A DNA stretch of 64,000 bases from Rhizobium leguminosarum (lineage in GTDB: Bacteria; Pseudomonadota; Alphaproteobacteria; Rhizobiales; Rhizobiaceae): assembly GCF_001679785.1 (NCBI RefSeq), contig NZ_CP016286.1, forward strand, positions 3,346,001 to 3,410,000, in the 5' to 3' direction. The notes beneath the pieces were generated by a model. That model was given only the letters and a program-made list of their open reading frames with translations. It did not search any database and was not told the origin of the DNA. Within the stretch, counting starts at the first letter, position 1. Each line of letters starts with the position of its first letter. The position numbers and the translations under genes were made by a program. Shown piece by piece: positions 15,860 through 24,625 of the stretch.

Positions 15860-16354
15860 ATGAAGTTATACGCGCTTGCCGCTGCCGCCTTTTTTTCCGC
15901 CGTCCTCGCCTTGCCGGCCTCCGCTGCGCCGCCCGCGCCCGCCGAGACCTTTCCTGGTGCGCCCGGCGTCATTACGCTTTCCGGCAAATGCGCCAAGCTG
16001 GTCGTCGCCAAGTTCGACGCCACCAAGGGCTGCAAGAACGAGCTTGCCAGCGTCACGCTGGCCAATGGCGTGGTGACCTTCATCTTCACCTCGGATGGCA
16101 AGGCGCTGGGCTTCCAGGGCGACGGCAGCGGCATCAAGCCTGCCTCCAACGGCAATGCCCGCCTGCCGCTCAGCCTCGTCACCACGGGTGTCGGCAACAA
16201 GATGACCGGAGAGGTCAAGGTCGCCGGCTTCTGCACCTTCGGCAATCCCTATGCCGGTAAGCCGATCGCGATCGAATGCACCGCCGAAAGCAAGGACTCC
16301 TCCTTCACTGGCAGCTTCCGCACCGGCGGCAAGCTGGTGAAGAAGGGTAAGTAG
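15860..16354 (+). CDS. Conserved secreted hypothetical protein
   Basis: This protein of 164 aa has a signal peptide (MKLYALAAAAFFSAVLALPA, cleavage near SAA). The mature part has four Cys residues that could form two disulfides (GKCAKL, KGCKNE, GFCTFG, IECTAE) and a glycine/lysine-rich tail. No catalytic motif is visible, so its role in the periplasm is unknown. An in-frame ATG six codons upstream (15842) is possible, but the signal peptide fits the 15860 start better. It is convergent with the SNase-like gene, 6 nt apart. Confidence 0.75.
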   Translation: MKLYALAAAAFFSAVLALPASAAPPAPAETFPGAPGVITLSGKCAKLVVAKFDATKGCKNELASVTLANGVVTFIFTSDGKALGFQGDGSGIKPASNGNARLPLSLVTTGVGNKMTGEVKVAGFCTFGNPYAGKPIAIECTAESKDSSFTGSFRTGGKLVKKGK

Positions 16355-16360
16355 CCGCCC

Positions 16361-17092
16361 TCAGGCGCACCAGGCGCTGCCGGCGGCCCCTGGCTTGCGT
16401 GCCAGGCCCTCATTGATCAGCTGTGCGCCGAAAGAGCGCCCGTCGCGCGAGACGACGCGCGGCGCGCCAGAGGGTTCGGCCTTACCCGCCGCATTCATGA
16501 TGAAGGGTCCGGCGTTCAGAAGCGCCAGCAGCCGCGACTTGGCGGCAAAGGCCACCCGGCGCTCGCCGTCACAGCGCGCCCGGTCGACCGCCGGGCTTGC
16601 CATGTCGGCAATCACGATCTTCTCGCCCTTGTACCAGAAGACGCCACCGTCGCCGACGCAATTGATATGGGCGCCCTGCCCGCAATAGCCGAAGGCGACT
16701 GTCCTGGCTTCCGAAACAGCAGCGGAGGCCGGCGACGGCACTGCCTTTATCGGCTGGATCATCGGCGTCGGGATCGCGGCCGGCGGCAGCGGCTGCGGCT
16801 GCGGCAGCAACTGCGGTACTGGGACTTTCGGCGTGGGTGCGGCAAGCGCCACCTGCTTCGGCGGCGCGTCCTTCTTGACGACAGGCCTCGGCTCCGCCGT
16901 GTCCCGTGTGATCGGCGTCGATTGCCTTGCAAGCATCGGCTGAATGCTCTTCCAATGGTCGTGGGCGACGATGCCGCCGATCGCGGCAATGCCGATCACC
17001 GCCCAGGACAGCAATCCGCCCCCGCTGCTGCGCGCTTTGCTCTTTCCTCTCGCCGGCGCCTTGCGGCGGCCGCGTGTCGCTGTCTTGGCCAT
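16361..17092 (-). CDS. Membrane-anchored SNase-like (thermonuclease-fold) protein
   Basis: This 243-aa protein has a basic N-terminus, one membrane segment (about residues 28-46, LLSWAVIGIAAIGGIVAHDH), a proline-rich linker (about 55-125) and a C-terminal domain resembling the staphylococcal-nuclease (OB) fold: IVIADMASPAVDRARCDGER then a helix, RVVSRDGRSFGAQLINEGLA. The usual Arg/Glu catalytic set of SNase is only partly recognisable (one Arg in DRARCDGER, one in VVSRDGRS), so nuclease activity is uncertain. The ATG at 17092 is chosen over the longer frame because the sequence from MAKTATRGRRK fits a cytoplasmic basic tail. Confidence 0.65.
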   Translation of the reverse strand: MAKTATRGRRKAPARGKSKARSSGGGLLSWAVIGIAAIGGIVAHDHWKSIQPMLARQSTPITRDTAEPRPVVKKDAPPKQVALAAPTPKVPVPQLLPQPQPLPPAAIPTPMIQPIKAVPSPASAAVSEARTVAFGYCGQGAHINCVGDGGVFWYKGEKIVIADMASPAVDRARCDGERRVAFAAKSRLLALLNAGPFIMNAAGKAEPSGAPRVVSRDGRSFGAQLINEGLARKPGAAGSAWCA

Positions 17093-17322
17093 CTGTCCGA
17101 TTCCCGTGAGGCCGGGATTATCGCTGCTCAATCCTTTCCGAAAGGTTGGCGCGGCGACAGGATGACGCCTGGTTTGCCAAACTTTCCTTCCAATGACCCG
17201 AACGCACCGGCGCACACCGGAGAGGCCAACGGCACTGCCGAAACGCAAGAGGGAAAAGCTGAACAAATTCCGCGCCCAGACGTTAGCCAGCGAAAAATTC
17301 CATCTTTCTGGGGGAAAAATCC

Positions 17323-17835
17323 ATGGATCTGATTATCGCCGACATAATACCGGCGTCGCGTATCCACTATCCCGTCATCTTCGCCCGCCTCTTCGGCGCC
17401 ATCGTCTTCGGCGGGCTGATCGGTTTCGAACGTGAGGCCCGCGACCGCCCGGCGGGCTTCCGCACCCATATTCTGATCAGTCTTGCCGCTGCCCTCTTTG
17501 CCATCATTTCGATCGAGGCAGTGCACATGCCGGGTTTTACCGATGACGATCAGGTGCGCATCGATCCGCTGCGCGTCATAGAAGCCGTCACCGCCGGCGT
17601 CGCCTTCCTTGCCGCCGGCATGATCGTCTTTGCAAGAGGTAGGGTGCACGGGCTGACGACGGGCGCCGGCATGTGGCTCTCCGGCGCGATCGGCCTCGCC
17701 ATGGGCTTCGGCTATTGGCCGATCGCCTTCTTCACGACGCTTGCTGCCATCTGCGTGCTCTTCGCCTTCGGCAAGCTCGAAAAATGGTTCGGCTATAATT
17801 CCGGACAGCGTGTCGATCGCGATGAACACAAATAG
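17323..17835 (+). CDS. mgtC: MgtC/SapB-family membrane protein
   Basis: This 170-aa inner-membrane protein has four or five hydrophobic helices and the family motifs GGLIGFEREARDRPAGFRTH (residues 32-51) and VTAGVAFLAAGMIV then GLTTGAGMWLSGAIGLAMGF. MgtC proteins help growth at low Mg2+ and modulate the F-type ATPase in some pathogens and symbionts. The C-terminal ACT-like domain of the long MgtC form is absent, so this is the short SapB form. Nothing upstream resembles an mgtC Mg2+ leader. Confidence 0.85.
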   Translation: MDLIIADIIPASRIHYPVIFARLFGAIVFGGLIGFEREARDRPAGFRTHILISLAAALFAIISIEAVHMPGFTDDDQVRIDPLRVIEAVTAGVAFLAAGMIVFARGRVHGLTTGAGMWLSGAIGLAMGFGYWPIAFFTTLAAICVLFAFGKLEKWFGYNSGQRVDRDEHK

Positions 17836-17868
17836 AAAAACAAAGCGCCCGGCATCACGCCGGGCGCT
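17836..17868 (-). terminator. Rho-independent terminator of the two small minus-strand genes
   Basis: A perfect 10-bp stem AGCGCCCGGC/GCCGGGCGCT (17844-17853 with 17859-17868) is followed on the minus strand by TTTGTTTTT. It lies just after the stop of mgtC on the other strand. Confidence 0.8.
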
Positions 17869-17891
17869 CGTGTCACGTGTGCTTCAGTTGG

Positions 17892-18080
17892 TCATTCGGC
17901 TGTTGGTCGTTCAGCGCGTGTCGCCGAAGGATCGCTTTTACCAACCAATGCCGTGCCGCCGACGGAGAGCGGCTTCTGGCGTCTGCCGATATTGATGCGT
18001 TCGTCCGCCGCCTCGCGTACCGCCTGCCATTCATTTTCGTGCCGGATGAAGATCTCGCGGGGCACAAAGTTGATCGTCAT
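17892..18080 (-). CDS. Small hypothetical protein (62 aa)
   Basis: The frame starts MTINFVPREIFIRHENEWQA and ends in a polar tail. No family is recognised. It lies between another small gene upstream (57 nt away) and a strong terminator downstream on the same strand, so it is probably expressed as a two-gene unit. A start 7 codons upstream at 18101 is possible; the ATG at 18080 is preceded by GGTGAG. Confidence 0.55.
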   Translation of the reverse strand: MTINFVPREIFIRHENEWQAVREAADERINIGRRQKPLSVGGTALVGKSDPSATRAERPTAE

Positions 18081-18137
18081 ATGTTTCTCACCCTGTTTCA
18101 AATCTACCGTTCGCGCAGGAGGCTTCCGGAATACCCG

Positions 18138-18365
18138 TTATTTCTTGGTGCCCGCATTGCCCTTGATGTCGGGGCCGCCCTTGGAAAGATCGGCGCCGCT
18201 AACATGGGCCGGCACGTGAATGTCGTGGTAGACGCCGGGCGTCAGTGTCAGGTCGACATGATGCGGCGGCAGCACCTGCGCCTTCTGCATGCGGTTCGGC
18301 TTCGCCCGCTTCATGCGGTCGGACGCCTCCGTGCGTTTGTCGGGAAGATGGGTCGAAGTGTGCAT
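18138..18365 (-). CDS. Small hypothetical protein (75 aa)
   Basis: The frame starts MHTSTHLPDKRTEASDRMKR and contains a His/Pro-rich middle (LPPHHVDLTLTPGVYHDIHV). A strong AAGGAGG ribosome binding site sits 7 nt before the start at 18365, and a second ATG directly precedes it. It appears to be the first gene of a small unit with the 62-aa gene. Function unknown; the His-rich stretch might bind metal. Confidence 0.6.
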   Translation of the reverse strand: MHTSTHLPDKRTEASDRMKRAKPNRMQKAQVLPPHHVDLTLTPGVYHDIHVPAHVSGADLSKGGPDIKGNAGTKK

Positions 18366-18459
18366 CATCGGCCTCCTTTTTTAAGCTCAACCAGGGCCTA
18401 ACGGGCGGGCGTCGGGATGGTTCCAAAAAAAATCACCCAATCCCGGTGTGACGACCGGC

Positions 18460-18488
18460 CTTGACTGGCCCGCGAAGTTCATTACCTA
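18460..18488 (+). promoter_or_regulatory. Candidate sigma-70 promoter of the TerC-like gene
   Basis: CTTGAC (18460-18465), an exact rhizobial -35, then a 17-nt spacer and TACCTA (18483-18488). A start near 18495 would leave a leader of about 228 nt before the TerC-like ATG. Confidence 0.5.
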
Positions 18489-18494
18489 GAGCCT

Positions 18495-18722
18495 ATCCCG
18501 CAGCCTTCCAGACATCGGCTGACGGGGTACTTTGGTGCCGGGCCCCTCTGGCGAGAGTTTTTACGGCGCTCTCGTGATGTCGGTACCGCCTGCAGCTTAG
18601 CCGGCGGATTTTTCATCGATGAACAAGCTCACCATGCCTGACCCGCGTGCCCGTTGTGGCGTGCCGCGTTTTTCCACTATATCGACCCTCTTCAACACGA
18701 TTTGCGGCCGCGAGGTGCGGCC
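18495..18722 (+). promoter_or_regulatory. Structured leader RNA of the TerC-like gene (candidate riboswitch)
   Basis: The first 100 nt fold by eye into a closed multibranch structure: outer GCAG/CTGC (18500-18503 with 18590-18593), next GACATC/GATGTC (18511-18516 with 18576-18581), and two inner hairpins GGTAC-TTTG-GTGCC (18526-18539) and CGAGAG/CTCTCG (18552-18574). TerC-family genes are often controlled by the Mn2+-sensing yybP-ykoY riboswitch, but its conserved GGGGAGUAG core is absent. The structure is seen directly; a sensing role is inferred. Confidence 0.45.
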
Positions 18723-19814
18723 ATGAATCAACCCGTGACCCATAAATCCTCGCTCAGCTATTTCCGCTGGGCTTTCATCGTCACTGCCCTCGGCCTCGTT
18801 CTCGGCGCCGTGCTCGGCTGGCAGACGACCGGCACGATCGGCGGCATGGCGACCGTCTTCTTCATCTGCACGGTGCTTGCGGTGCTGGAGATCTCGCTCT
18901 CCTTCGATAATGCCATCGTCAACGCCAACAAGCTGAAGGAGATGACGCCGGTCTGGCAGCAGCGCTTCCTCACCTGGGGCATCATCATCGCCGTCTTCGG
19001 CATGCGCATCGTCTTCCCGCTGGCAATCGTCGCGATCGCGGCACAGATCGGCCCCTGGGATGCTCTGGTGCTTGCCGCACGCGAGCCGGCCGAATATGCC
19101 CGCATCATGAACGATGCGCATCTGCCGATCGCGGCCTTCGGCGGCACCTTCCTGATGATGGTCGGCCTCAGCTATTTCTTCGACCATGAGAAGAAAATCC
19201 ATTGGCTTCGCGGTCTGGAAAAGGTGATGGCGCGTTCGGCCACCATAAGGGGCATCGAGATCGCCTTCGTGCTGGCTCTGATGCTTGTGTTTTCCTGGTT
19301 GATCGGTGGCGAGGAAGCCAGTGTCTTTGTCCATTGCGCCATCTACGGCCTGCTCACCTTCCTCGCGGTCGAGGTTGTCGGCGAGCTGCTCGATGCGTCG
19401 CAGCAGACGATGAGTGCTGCCGCCAAGGGCGGCCTCGGCGCCTTCATCTATCTGGAGGTGCTGGATGCGAGCTTTTCCTTCGACGGCGTCATCGGCGCCT
19501 TTGCCCTGACGCAGAACCTCTTCGTCATCGCGATCGGCCTCGGCATCGGCGCCATGTATGTGCGATCGATGACGATCATGCTGGTAGAGAAGGGAACGCT
19601 TGCCGAATACCGCTATCTCGAACATGGCGCCTTCTATGCCATCCTGATCCTCTCGGTGATCATGTATGCGCAGACCTTGGTGCACATTCCCGAGGTCATC
19701 ACCGGCCTCGGCGGCGCGGTCTTGATCGGTCTGTCGCTCTGGTCGTCCATTCGCCATAACAGGCGCGAAAAGGTGGAGGATCACGGCGCTCGGCAGGAGG
19801 AACTTCACGCCTGA
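18723..19814 (+). CDS. TerC-like integral membrane protein (DUF475)
   Basis: This 363-aa polytopic protein has about nine membrane segments and the TerC/DUF475 motif LEISLSFDNAIVNANKLKEM, plus a second LDASFSFDGVIGAFALTQN. The buried acidic residues in these motifs are thought to carry cations; TerC-family members export Mn2+ or are linked to metal and tellurite stress. The ATG at 18723 is chosen because the frame upstream is leader RNA. The long structured leader suggests post-initiation control. The gene ends in a charged cytoplasmic tail. Confidence 0.85.
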   Translation: MNQPVTHKSSLSYFRWAFIVTALGLVLGAVLGWQTTGTIGGMATVFFICTVLAVLEISLSFDNAIVNANKLKEMTPVWQQRFLTWGIIIAVFGMRIVFPLAIVAIAAQIGPWDALVLAAREPAEYARIMNDAHLPIAAFGGTFLMMVGLSYFFDHEKKIHWLRGLEKVMARSATIRGIEIAFVLALMLVFSWLIGGEEASVFVHCAIYGLLTFLAVEVVGELLDASQQTMSAAAKGGLGAFIYLEVLDASFSFDGVIGAFALTQNLFVIAIGLGIGAMYVRSMTIMLVEKGTLAEYRYLEHGAFYAILILSVIMYAQTLVHIPEVITGLGGAVLIGLSLWSSIRHNRREKVEDHGARQEELHA

Positions 19815-19852
19815 CGAAGCAAGAAGCCGCAGTGTGCGACACTCTTGCAGCT

Positions 19853-19886
19853 AAAAATAAAGCCCGCGACCATCCGGTTGCGGGCT
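19853..19886 (-). terminator. Rho-independent terminator of the 52-aa gene
   Basis: Stem AGCCCGC/GCGGGCT (19861-19867 with 19880-19886), followed on the minus strand by TTTATTTTT. Confidence 0.8.
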
Positions 19887-19925
19887 AATTCATTCATGCA
19901 TTGCTTGAAGGTGTTAGCGGGAGAC

Positions 19926-20084
19926 CTAACCGAAGGAGGCCGGGTCGATACCGAGTGTGGTGAGGTCGTTGGCGCGCGGGCGGCGACCGGCTTCGACAGC
20001 AGCGCTGACGGCGTTTGCGGCACCAAGAACGGCGAATGCGCGGCCAAAGAAGCCAGTACGGACTGAATTGCGAAGTGCGGACAT
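19926..20084 (-). CDS. Small conserved rhizobial protein (52 aa)
   Basis: The frame starts MSALRNSVRTGFFGRAFAVL, continues GAANAVSAAVEAGRRPRAND and ends LTTLGIDPASFG before TAG. The purine-rich AAGAGGAAAAGGA lies just before the ATG and a strong terminator just after the stop, so it is a well-formed single-gene unit. The C-terminal R-(x)n-LxxLGI pattern resembles small DUF1127-like proteins, which bind RNA or phosphate-stress targets in rhizobia, but the arginine-rich helix is weak here. Function unknown. Confidence 0.65.
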   Translation of the reverse strand: MSALRNSVRTGFFGRAFAVLGAANAVSAAVEAGRRPRANDLTTLGIDPASFG

Positions 20085-20244
20085 TGTCCTTTTCCTCTTG
20101 CTCTATGATTGACTACTCATAGATGGCATCGCGAATAGACCTCCACAATGCTCAGAAAATCACCTCAGCCATGCAAAAAACAGCAGGCCGGCACATGTCT
20201 CCATGGCCAGCCTCGAGGAAGGGGTGGGTGGTCTTTTTATTCTT

Positions 20245-20350
20245 AGAGCGCCGTGCGTCCTTTCGGACGCACAAAGGACGCTCTAACACTTTGAAATCTG
20301 CGCATCATGCTTTCCGAAAATCGGAACCGATTTTCGGGCCGATGCGCTAG
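20245..20350 (-). repeat. Rhizobial palindromic intergenic element, copy A
   Basis: About 106 nt, on the minus strand starting CTAGCGCATCGG. It contains CCGAAAATCGG/CCGATTTTCGG palindromes, the word CAAAGTGTTAGAGCGTCC and a closing hairpin GTCC...GGAC. It is the same element as copy B at 30257 in the opposite orientation. Its edge supplies the stop codon of tctA (20347-20349). Confidence 0.8.
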
Positions 20351-21864
20351 TCTTCGTTTGCCGCCAGCTGCGAGAGCACCTGTCCCCTGCCGCGCAGCCG
20401 CAGGATCAGCGGGATGAGGAAGGCGGCCGCTGCAACGATGAGCAGGCCTGCCGCGATCGGCGACATCACCAGCGTCGTGACGTCGCCCTGGCTGATTGCC
20501 AGCGCCCGGCGCAGCTGCTGCTCGGCAAGCGGCCCGAGGATCAGCCCGACGACGGCAGGCGCGATCGGATAGCCGAAGAGCCGCATTACATAGCCGAGCA
20601 GGCCGAAGGCGAGCAGCATGCCGAGTTCGAACACCGACGGATTGGCGCCGATCGTCCCGAGCGTCGCAAACAGCAGGATGCCGGCATAGAGCCACGGCTT
20701 CGGAATGGTCAGCAGCCGCACCCAGAGCCCGATCATCGGCAGGTTCAGCACCAAAAGCATCGCATTGGCGATGAGCAGGCTGGCGATCAGCCCCCAGACG
20801 AGCTGCGGATTGGTGGCAAACAGCAGCGGCCCCGGCTGCAGCCCGTATTGCTGGAAGCCGGCAAGCATGATCGCCGCCGTCGCCGTCGTCGGCAGGCCGA
20901 GCGTCAGAAGCGGCACCAGCGTGCCGGCGGCCGATGCGTTGTTCGCCGCCTCGGGACCGGCCACGCCTTCAATCGCACCATGGCCGAACTCTTCCGGGTT
21001 TTTCGCCAGCCGCTTTTCGGTGGCATAGGAGAGGAAGGTGCCGATTTCGGCGCCGCCCGCCGGCATTGCGCCGATCGGAAAACCGATCAGCGTGCCGCGC
21101 AGCCACGGCTTCCACGAGCGCGCCCAGTCCTCAGCGGTCATCCAGAGCGAACCCTTCACCGCCTCGACCTTCTCGGCGATCCGGTTGCCCTGCGCGGCTA
21201 TATAGAGCGTCTCGCCGATCGCAAACATCGCCACGGCAAGCGTCGTTACCTCGACGCCGTCGAGCAGGTCGGGAATGCCGAAGGTAAGCCTGGCCTGCCC
21301 CGTCTGCTGGTCGATGCCGACCATGGCGAGCGCAAAGCCGATGAACAGCGAGGTCAGACCCCTCAATGCCGAATCGCCGAAGGCCGAGGAGACGGTGACG
21401 AAGGCGAGCACCATCAGCGCGAAATATTCGCGCGGCCCGAAGACCAGCGCCAGCTTGACGATATAGGGAGCGATGAAGGCGAGCCCGAGCGTGGCGATCA
21501 GGCCGGCGACGAAGGAGCCGATCGCAGCTGTCGCCAGCGCCGGCCCGCCGCGCCCGGCGCGCGCCATCTTGTTGCCCTCAAGCGCGGTAACGATCGAAGC
21601 GCTTTCCCCCGGCGTGTTGAGCAGGATCGAGGTCGTTGAGCCGCCATACATGCCGCCATAATAGATGCCGGCGAACATGATCAGCGAGCCGCCGGGATCG
21701 AGCTTGTAGGTGACGGGCAACAGCAGCGCCACGGTGAGTGCCGGGCCGATGCCGGGAAGCACGCCGACGGCGGTGCCGAGCGTCACGCCGACCAGCGCAT
21801 AAACCAGGTTCATCGGCTGCATCGCAACCAGGATACCCTGCCATAGAAATTCGAATGTGCTCAT
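20347..21864 (-). CDS. tctA: Tripartite tricarboxylate transporter, large permease TctA
   Basis: This 505-aa permease has about twelve membrane segments and the family signatures [20 protein letters not shown] and [20 protein letters not shown], plus [20 protein letters not shown] in the second half. With TctB and TctC it forms a Na+-dependent secondary transporter for tricarboxylates or related carboxylates. It is the last gene of tctCBA, 88 nt after tctB. Its stop lies inside a palindromic repeat. The true substrate is not deducible, since the family is very broad. Confidence 0.93.
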   Translation of the reverse strand: MSTFEFLWQGILVAMQPMNLVYALVGVTLGTAVGVLPGIGPALTVALLLPVTYKLDPGGSLIMFAGIYYGGMYGGSTTSILLNTPGESASIVTALEGNKMARAGRGGPALATAAIGSFVAGLIATLGLAFIAPYIVKLALVFGPREYFALMVLAFVTVSSAFGDSALRGLTSLFIGFALAMVGIDQQTGQARLTFGIPDLLDGVEVTTLAVAMFAIGETLYIAAQGNRIAEKVEAVKGSLWMTAEDWARSWKPWLRGTLIGFPIGAMPAGGAEIGTFLSYATEKRLAKNPEEFGHGAIEGVAGPEAANNASAAGTLVPLLTLGLPTTATAAIMLAGFQQYGLQPGPLLFATNPQLVWGLIASLLIANAMLLVLNLPMIGLWVRLLTIPKPWLYAGILLFATLGTIGANPSVFELGMLLAFGLLGYVMRLFGYPIAPAVVGLILGPLAEQQLRRALAISQGDVTTLVMSPIAAGLLIVAAAAFLIPLILRLRGRGQVLSQLAANED

Positions 21865-21952
21865 CTTGGTGTCCCAAGCGGCATTCCCGGCCGTGCGTTT
21901 CGCAACCGGGCGCCGCGCAAAATCAAAAGAGCTGACAGCGCGTCTCGCGCGG

Positions 21953-22444
21953 TCAGAAGAACAGATGTTCGAGCGGCCCGGCTGGCAGCGTCAGCTGCAG
22001 CAGCTGCGAGAAGATCGCCCAGACGACGAAGCTGAGGACGATACCAAGCGGCAGCGAGATCCAGAGCTTGCGTTTGCCGAAGCCGCGTGCCGTCAGCGCA
22101 AAGAGGATGCCGGTTGCGATCGAGAAGCCAGCGACGCGCAGGAGCAGCATCTGGCCCGCAAGACCGGCGACGATCCAGATGACGGGTGCGACTTCCTGCC
22201 GGTCACGTTCGGGAAAATCGCCGCGCCAGGCTTCGAAGGCGGTCCAGATCCCAAGACAGAAGAGGCCAAATGCCACCATTTGAGGCGCTGTCGCCGGACC
22301 GATGCGATCGTATTGCGCGATCGTTTTCAGATGCAAGGCATCCCAGGCCATCACGCCGGCGACGGCGAAGAGGAAAACGGCAATAATGAACGCCGCCCAA
22401 TCAGGGCGGCGCTCGGTTGCCGAGGAGATGTTATCCTCGCTCAT
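21953..22444 (-). CDS. tctB: Tripartite tricarboxylate transporter, small subunit TctB
   Basis: This 163-aa membrane protein has four hydrophobic helices (for example [20 protein letters not shown] and [20 protein letters not shown]) typical of TctB. It overlaps tctC by 4 nt, so the two are translationally coupled. TctB is essential for transport, but its exact role is unclear. Confidence 0.88.
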   Translation of the reverse strand: MSEDNISSATERRPDWAAFIIAVFLFAVAGVMAWDALHLKTIAQYDRIGPATAPQMVAFGLFCLGIWTAFEAWRGDFPERDRQEVAPVIWIVAGLAGQMLLLRVAGFSIATGILFALTARGFGKRKLWISLPLGIVLSFVVWAIFSQLLQLTLPAGPLEHLFF

Positions 22445-23385
22445 TGAACAAGTCCGATGTCTTTGAGAATGCTCTCAGTGGCCGAGATATCCTTTTCGAG
22501 CTGCGCCTTGAAGGCGTCGCCGGACAGATAGGTGTCGGCCCAGCCCTTGGTCTTCAGCGTTTCCTGCCAGGTGGCGGAGCTGTGCAGCTTCTCGAAATCG
22601 GCGGTGACGCTTGCCACCTGCTCTGCCGACAGGCCGGGGGCAGCAGCGACCATGCGCCAGTTCTGGATGGTGACGTCGGTGCCGGCTTCCTTCAGTGTCG
22701 GGGCATCGACACCATCGATGCGCTTTTCGCTGGATACGGCGAGAAGACGGAGCGTGCCTGACTTCACCTGCGATTCGAACTCGCTATAGCTCGAGACGCC
22801 GGCCGTGACCTGGCCGCCGAGAATAGCGGCGAGCGCTTCACCGCCGCCGGAGAAGGCGACATAGTTGATCTTGGTCGGATCGACGCCGGAAGCCTTGGCG
22901 ATCAGGCCGACGGTGATATGGTCGGTGCCGCCGGCCGAACCGCCACCCCAGGAAACCGAACCCGGATCCTTCTTCAGCGCCGCGACCAGATCGGCCATGG
23001 TCTTGATCTCGGATGCGGCAGGAACGACGACGGCCTCATATTCGCCGGTCAGGCGGGCGATCGGCGTGACATCCTTGAGCGTCACCGGCGACTTGTTGGT
23101 GAGGATCGCGCCGACCATGACATAGCCGCCGACGATCAGAGAATTCGGGTTGCCGGCAGCCTGGCTGCTGAACTGCGCAAGCCCGATCGTGCCGCCGGCG
23201 CCTGGGACGTTCTGGACCTGCACGTTGCCGGAGATCTTCTCCTGCTGCAACGCGGTCTGCAGCGAGCGGGCCGTCTGGTCCCAGCCACCGCCGGGAGCGG
23301 CCGGCGCGATGATGGTGTAATCGGCCGCATAGGCCGGCAGCGCGATGGTCGCGGCAAGAAGGGTTGCGATGAATGTATGCTTCAC
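22441..23385 (-). CDS. tctC: Tripartite tricarboxylate transporter substrate-binding protein TctC
   Basis: This 314-aa periplasmic protein has a signal peptide ending ALPAYA and the family opening DYTIIAPAAPGGGWDQTARS (ligand loop), followed by GAGGTIGLAQF and the GGSAGGTDHI loop. It captures the carboxylate ligand and delivers it to TctAB. The start is a GTG (23385-23383) preceded by GGAGGACACATC; the longer open frame has no ribosome binding site. It is the first gene of the tct operon. A TctE-like kinase lies 8 kb away. Confidence 0.93.
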   Translation of the reverse strand: MKHTFIATLLAATIALPAYAADYTIIAPAAPGGGWDQTARSLQTALQQEKISGNVQVQNVPGAGGTIGLAQFSSQAAGNPNSLIVGGYVMVGAILTNKSPVTLKDVTPIARLTGEYEAVVVPAASEIKTMADLVAALKKDPGSVSWGGGSAGGTDHITVGLIAKASGVDPTKINYVAFSGGGEALAAILGGQVTAGVSSYSEFESQVKSGTLRLLAVSSEKRIDGVDAPTLKEAGTDVTIQNWRMVAAAPGLSAEQVASVTADFEKLHSSATWQETLKTKGWADTYLSGDAFKAQLEKDISATESILKDIGLVQ

Positions 23386-23719
23386 GATGTGTCCTCCGTC
23401 GGCGGCTGAGCAAACCGCCTGTTGTTCTCTGGGAATCGGGAGGAATAGGCCGGCCAGCGGACGCAAATGTCCTGATTGACGAGCGGAATACCCTCCCAAG
23501 GCTTCAGCTCTCCGCCTCCACGGAGAAGAAGTAGCCAAAGCGACCACAACAACCTGTCATTTAGCTGACATCGGCGGGATATCCAGAAGGAGACGACACT
23601 TTTTTGCCGTAATTGGCAGCTGCCGGCTGGGATCAGCCTTCTCTGCCGCAAGGCAAGTACATTATCTACACTGGACGTCCGTTTATATTTGCCGGATATT
23701 TTAAGCCGGAGGCAATCCA
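23386..23719. other. Divergent promoter region of tctC and the HxlR gene
   Basis: About 330 nt between divergent genes. It holds the TACATTATCTACACTGG motif described separately and an AT-rich stretch before the HxlR start. No ORF or terminator is visible. Confidence 0.5.
23657..23673 (+). promoter_or_regulatory. Shared motif 1, candidate HxlR operator
   Basis: TACATTATCTACACTGG lies about 47 nt before the HxlR start. A near copy, TACATTTCCTACACTAGG, lies upstream of the methyltransferase gene. Confidence 0.4.
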
Positions 23720-24403
23720 ATGGCGAATGGCGGTTACAACCATTTTTGTCCGGTTTCCAAAGCGTGCGAGCTGCTTGAGCCGCGATGGACGCTGCTCATT
23801 CTCTGCGAGATGTGGTCCGGTTCGACCCGCTTCAATGAGATCCGGCGAGGCGTGCCGGGAATGTCGCCGACCCTGATGGTTAAGCGCCTGAGGGAAATGG
23901 AAGCGAACGGATTGATTGTCCGGTCGCAAAACGATGCGACGGGCGACATAGCCTATAGAACGACCGAAATGGCCAAGGAACTGGAGCCGATCGTCCACGC
24001 GCTTGGAAAATGGGCGCACAGGAACGTCGACGCCGACGTCACGCTGGAAAAGCTCGATGCCCGCATATTGATGTGGAACATGCGCCGCAAGATCGATGCG
24101 AGCGCCCTTCCTTCCCGCAGGCGCAGCGTCATCAGGTTCAGCTACCCCGAACTGCCGAAAGACGAGAGAAATTACTGGTTGCTGGCAAAGCCCGGCACGC
24201 CGGTCGACTTGTGTCTCAGTGATCCCGGCTATGACGTAGACCTTTTCGTGACGGCGGAGCTCAAGGCCATGACATCGGCATGGATTGGCCTGTCGAGCCT
24301 GGAAACGGAAATCGCCCATGACAAGATTTCCCTGATCGGCGACACGACCCTCGCCGCCAGCATGGAAAACTGGATGGTCAGAAGTTCCTACGCGATCGCC
24401 TGA
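23720..24403 (+). CDS. HxlR-family transcriptional regulator
   Basis: This 227-aa protein has an N-terminal HxlR winged helix (FCPVSKACELLEPRWTLLIL, then GVPGMSPTLMVKRLREMEAN) of about 110 residues, with the Cys13/Cys20 area present. The C-terminal 110 residues form a second domain that may bind a ligand (SCP2-like in related proteins). HxlR proteins sense thiols, aldehydes or redox changes and usually regulate themselves and a neighbour. A strong GGAGG precedes the ATG. A repeated 15-nt motif occurs here and in front of the methyltransferase gene. Confidence 0.87.
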   Translation: MANGGYNHFCPVSKACELLEPRWTLLILCEMWSGSTRFNEIRRGVPGMSPTLMVKRLREMEANGLIVRSQNDATGDIAYRTTEMAKELEPIVHALGKWAHRNVDADVTLEKLDARILMWNMRRKIDASALPSRRRSVIRFSYPELPKDERNYWLLAKPGTPVDLCLSDPGYDVDLFVTAELKAMTSAWIGLSSLETEIAHDKISLIGDTTLAASMENWMVRSSYAIA

Positions 24404-24449
24404 GGCGCCATGGTTGCGGCCTGCCAGTCCATATTCTGTATCGGGGCGC

Positions 24450-24467
24450 TACATTTCCTACACTAGG
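24450..24467 (+). promoter_or_regulatory. Shared motif 2, candidate HxlR operator
   Basis: TACATTTCCTACACTAGG lies about 160 nt upstream of the methyltransferase start and matches motif 1 at 13 of the first 15 positions. Confidence 0.4.
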
Positions 24468-24625
24468 CCGAAACGCTAGTTCGCGGCACAATCGAACCAT
24501 GAGCGGACCAGCGGCAACGCTGATTGGCGGGCCGGTCGCTTTGCAAAAGCCGAATGAGAGCAACAAAACCCGGCGGACGTTACGGCGGATTGCCTGCGTT
24601 TGCCGACAAGCCCAGGAGAGAAACC

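Noticed and set aside
18495..18600. yybP-ykoY Mn2+ riboswitch upstream of the TerC-like gene
   Set aside because: The conserved GGGGAGUAG core and the partner loop are not present, so only a generic structured leader is claimed.
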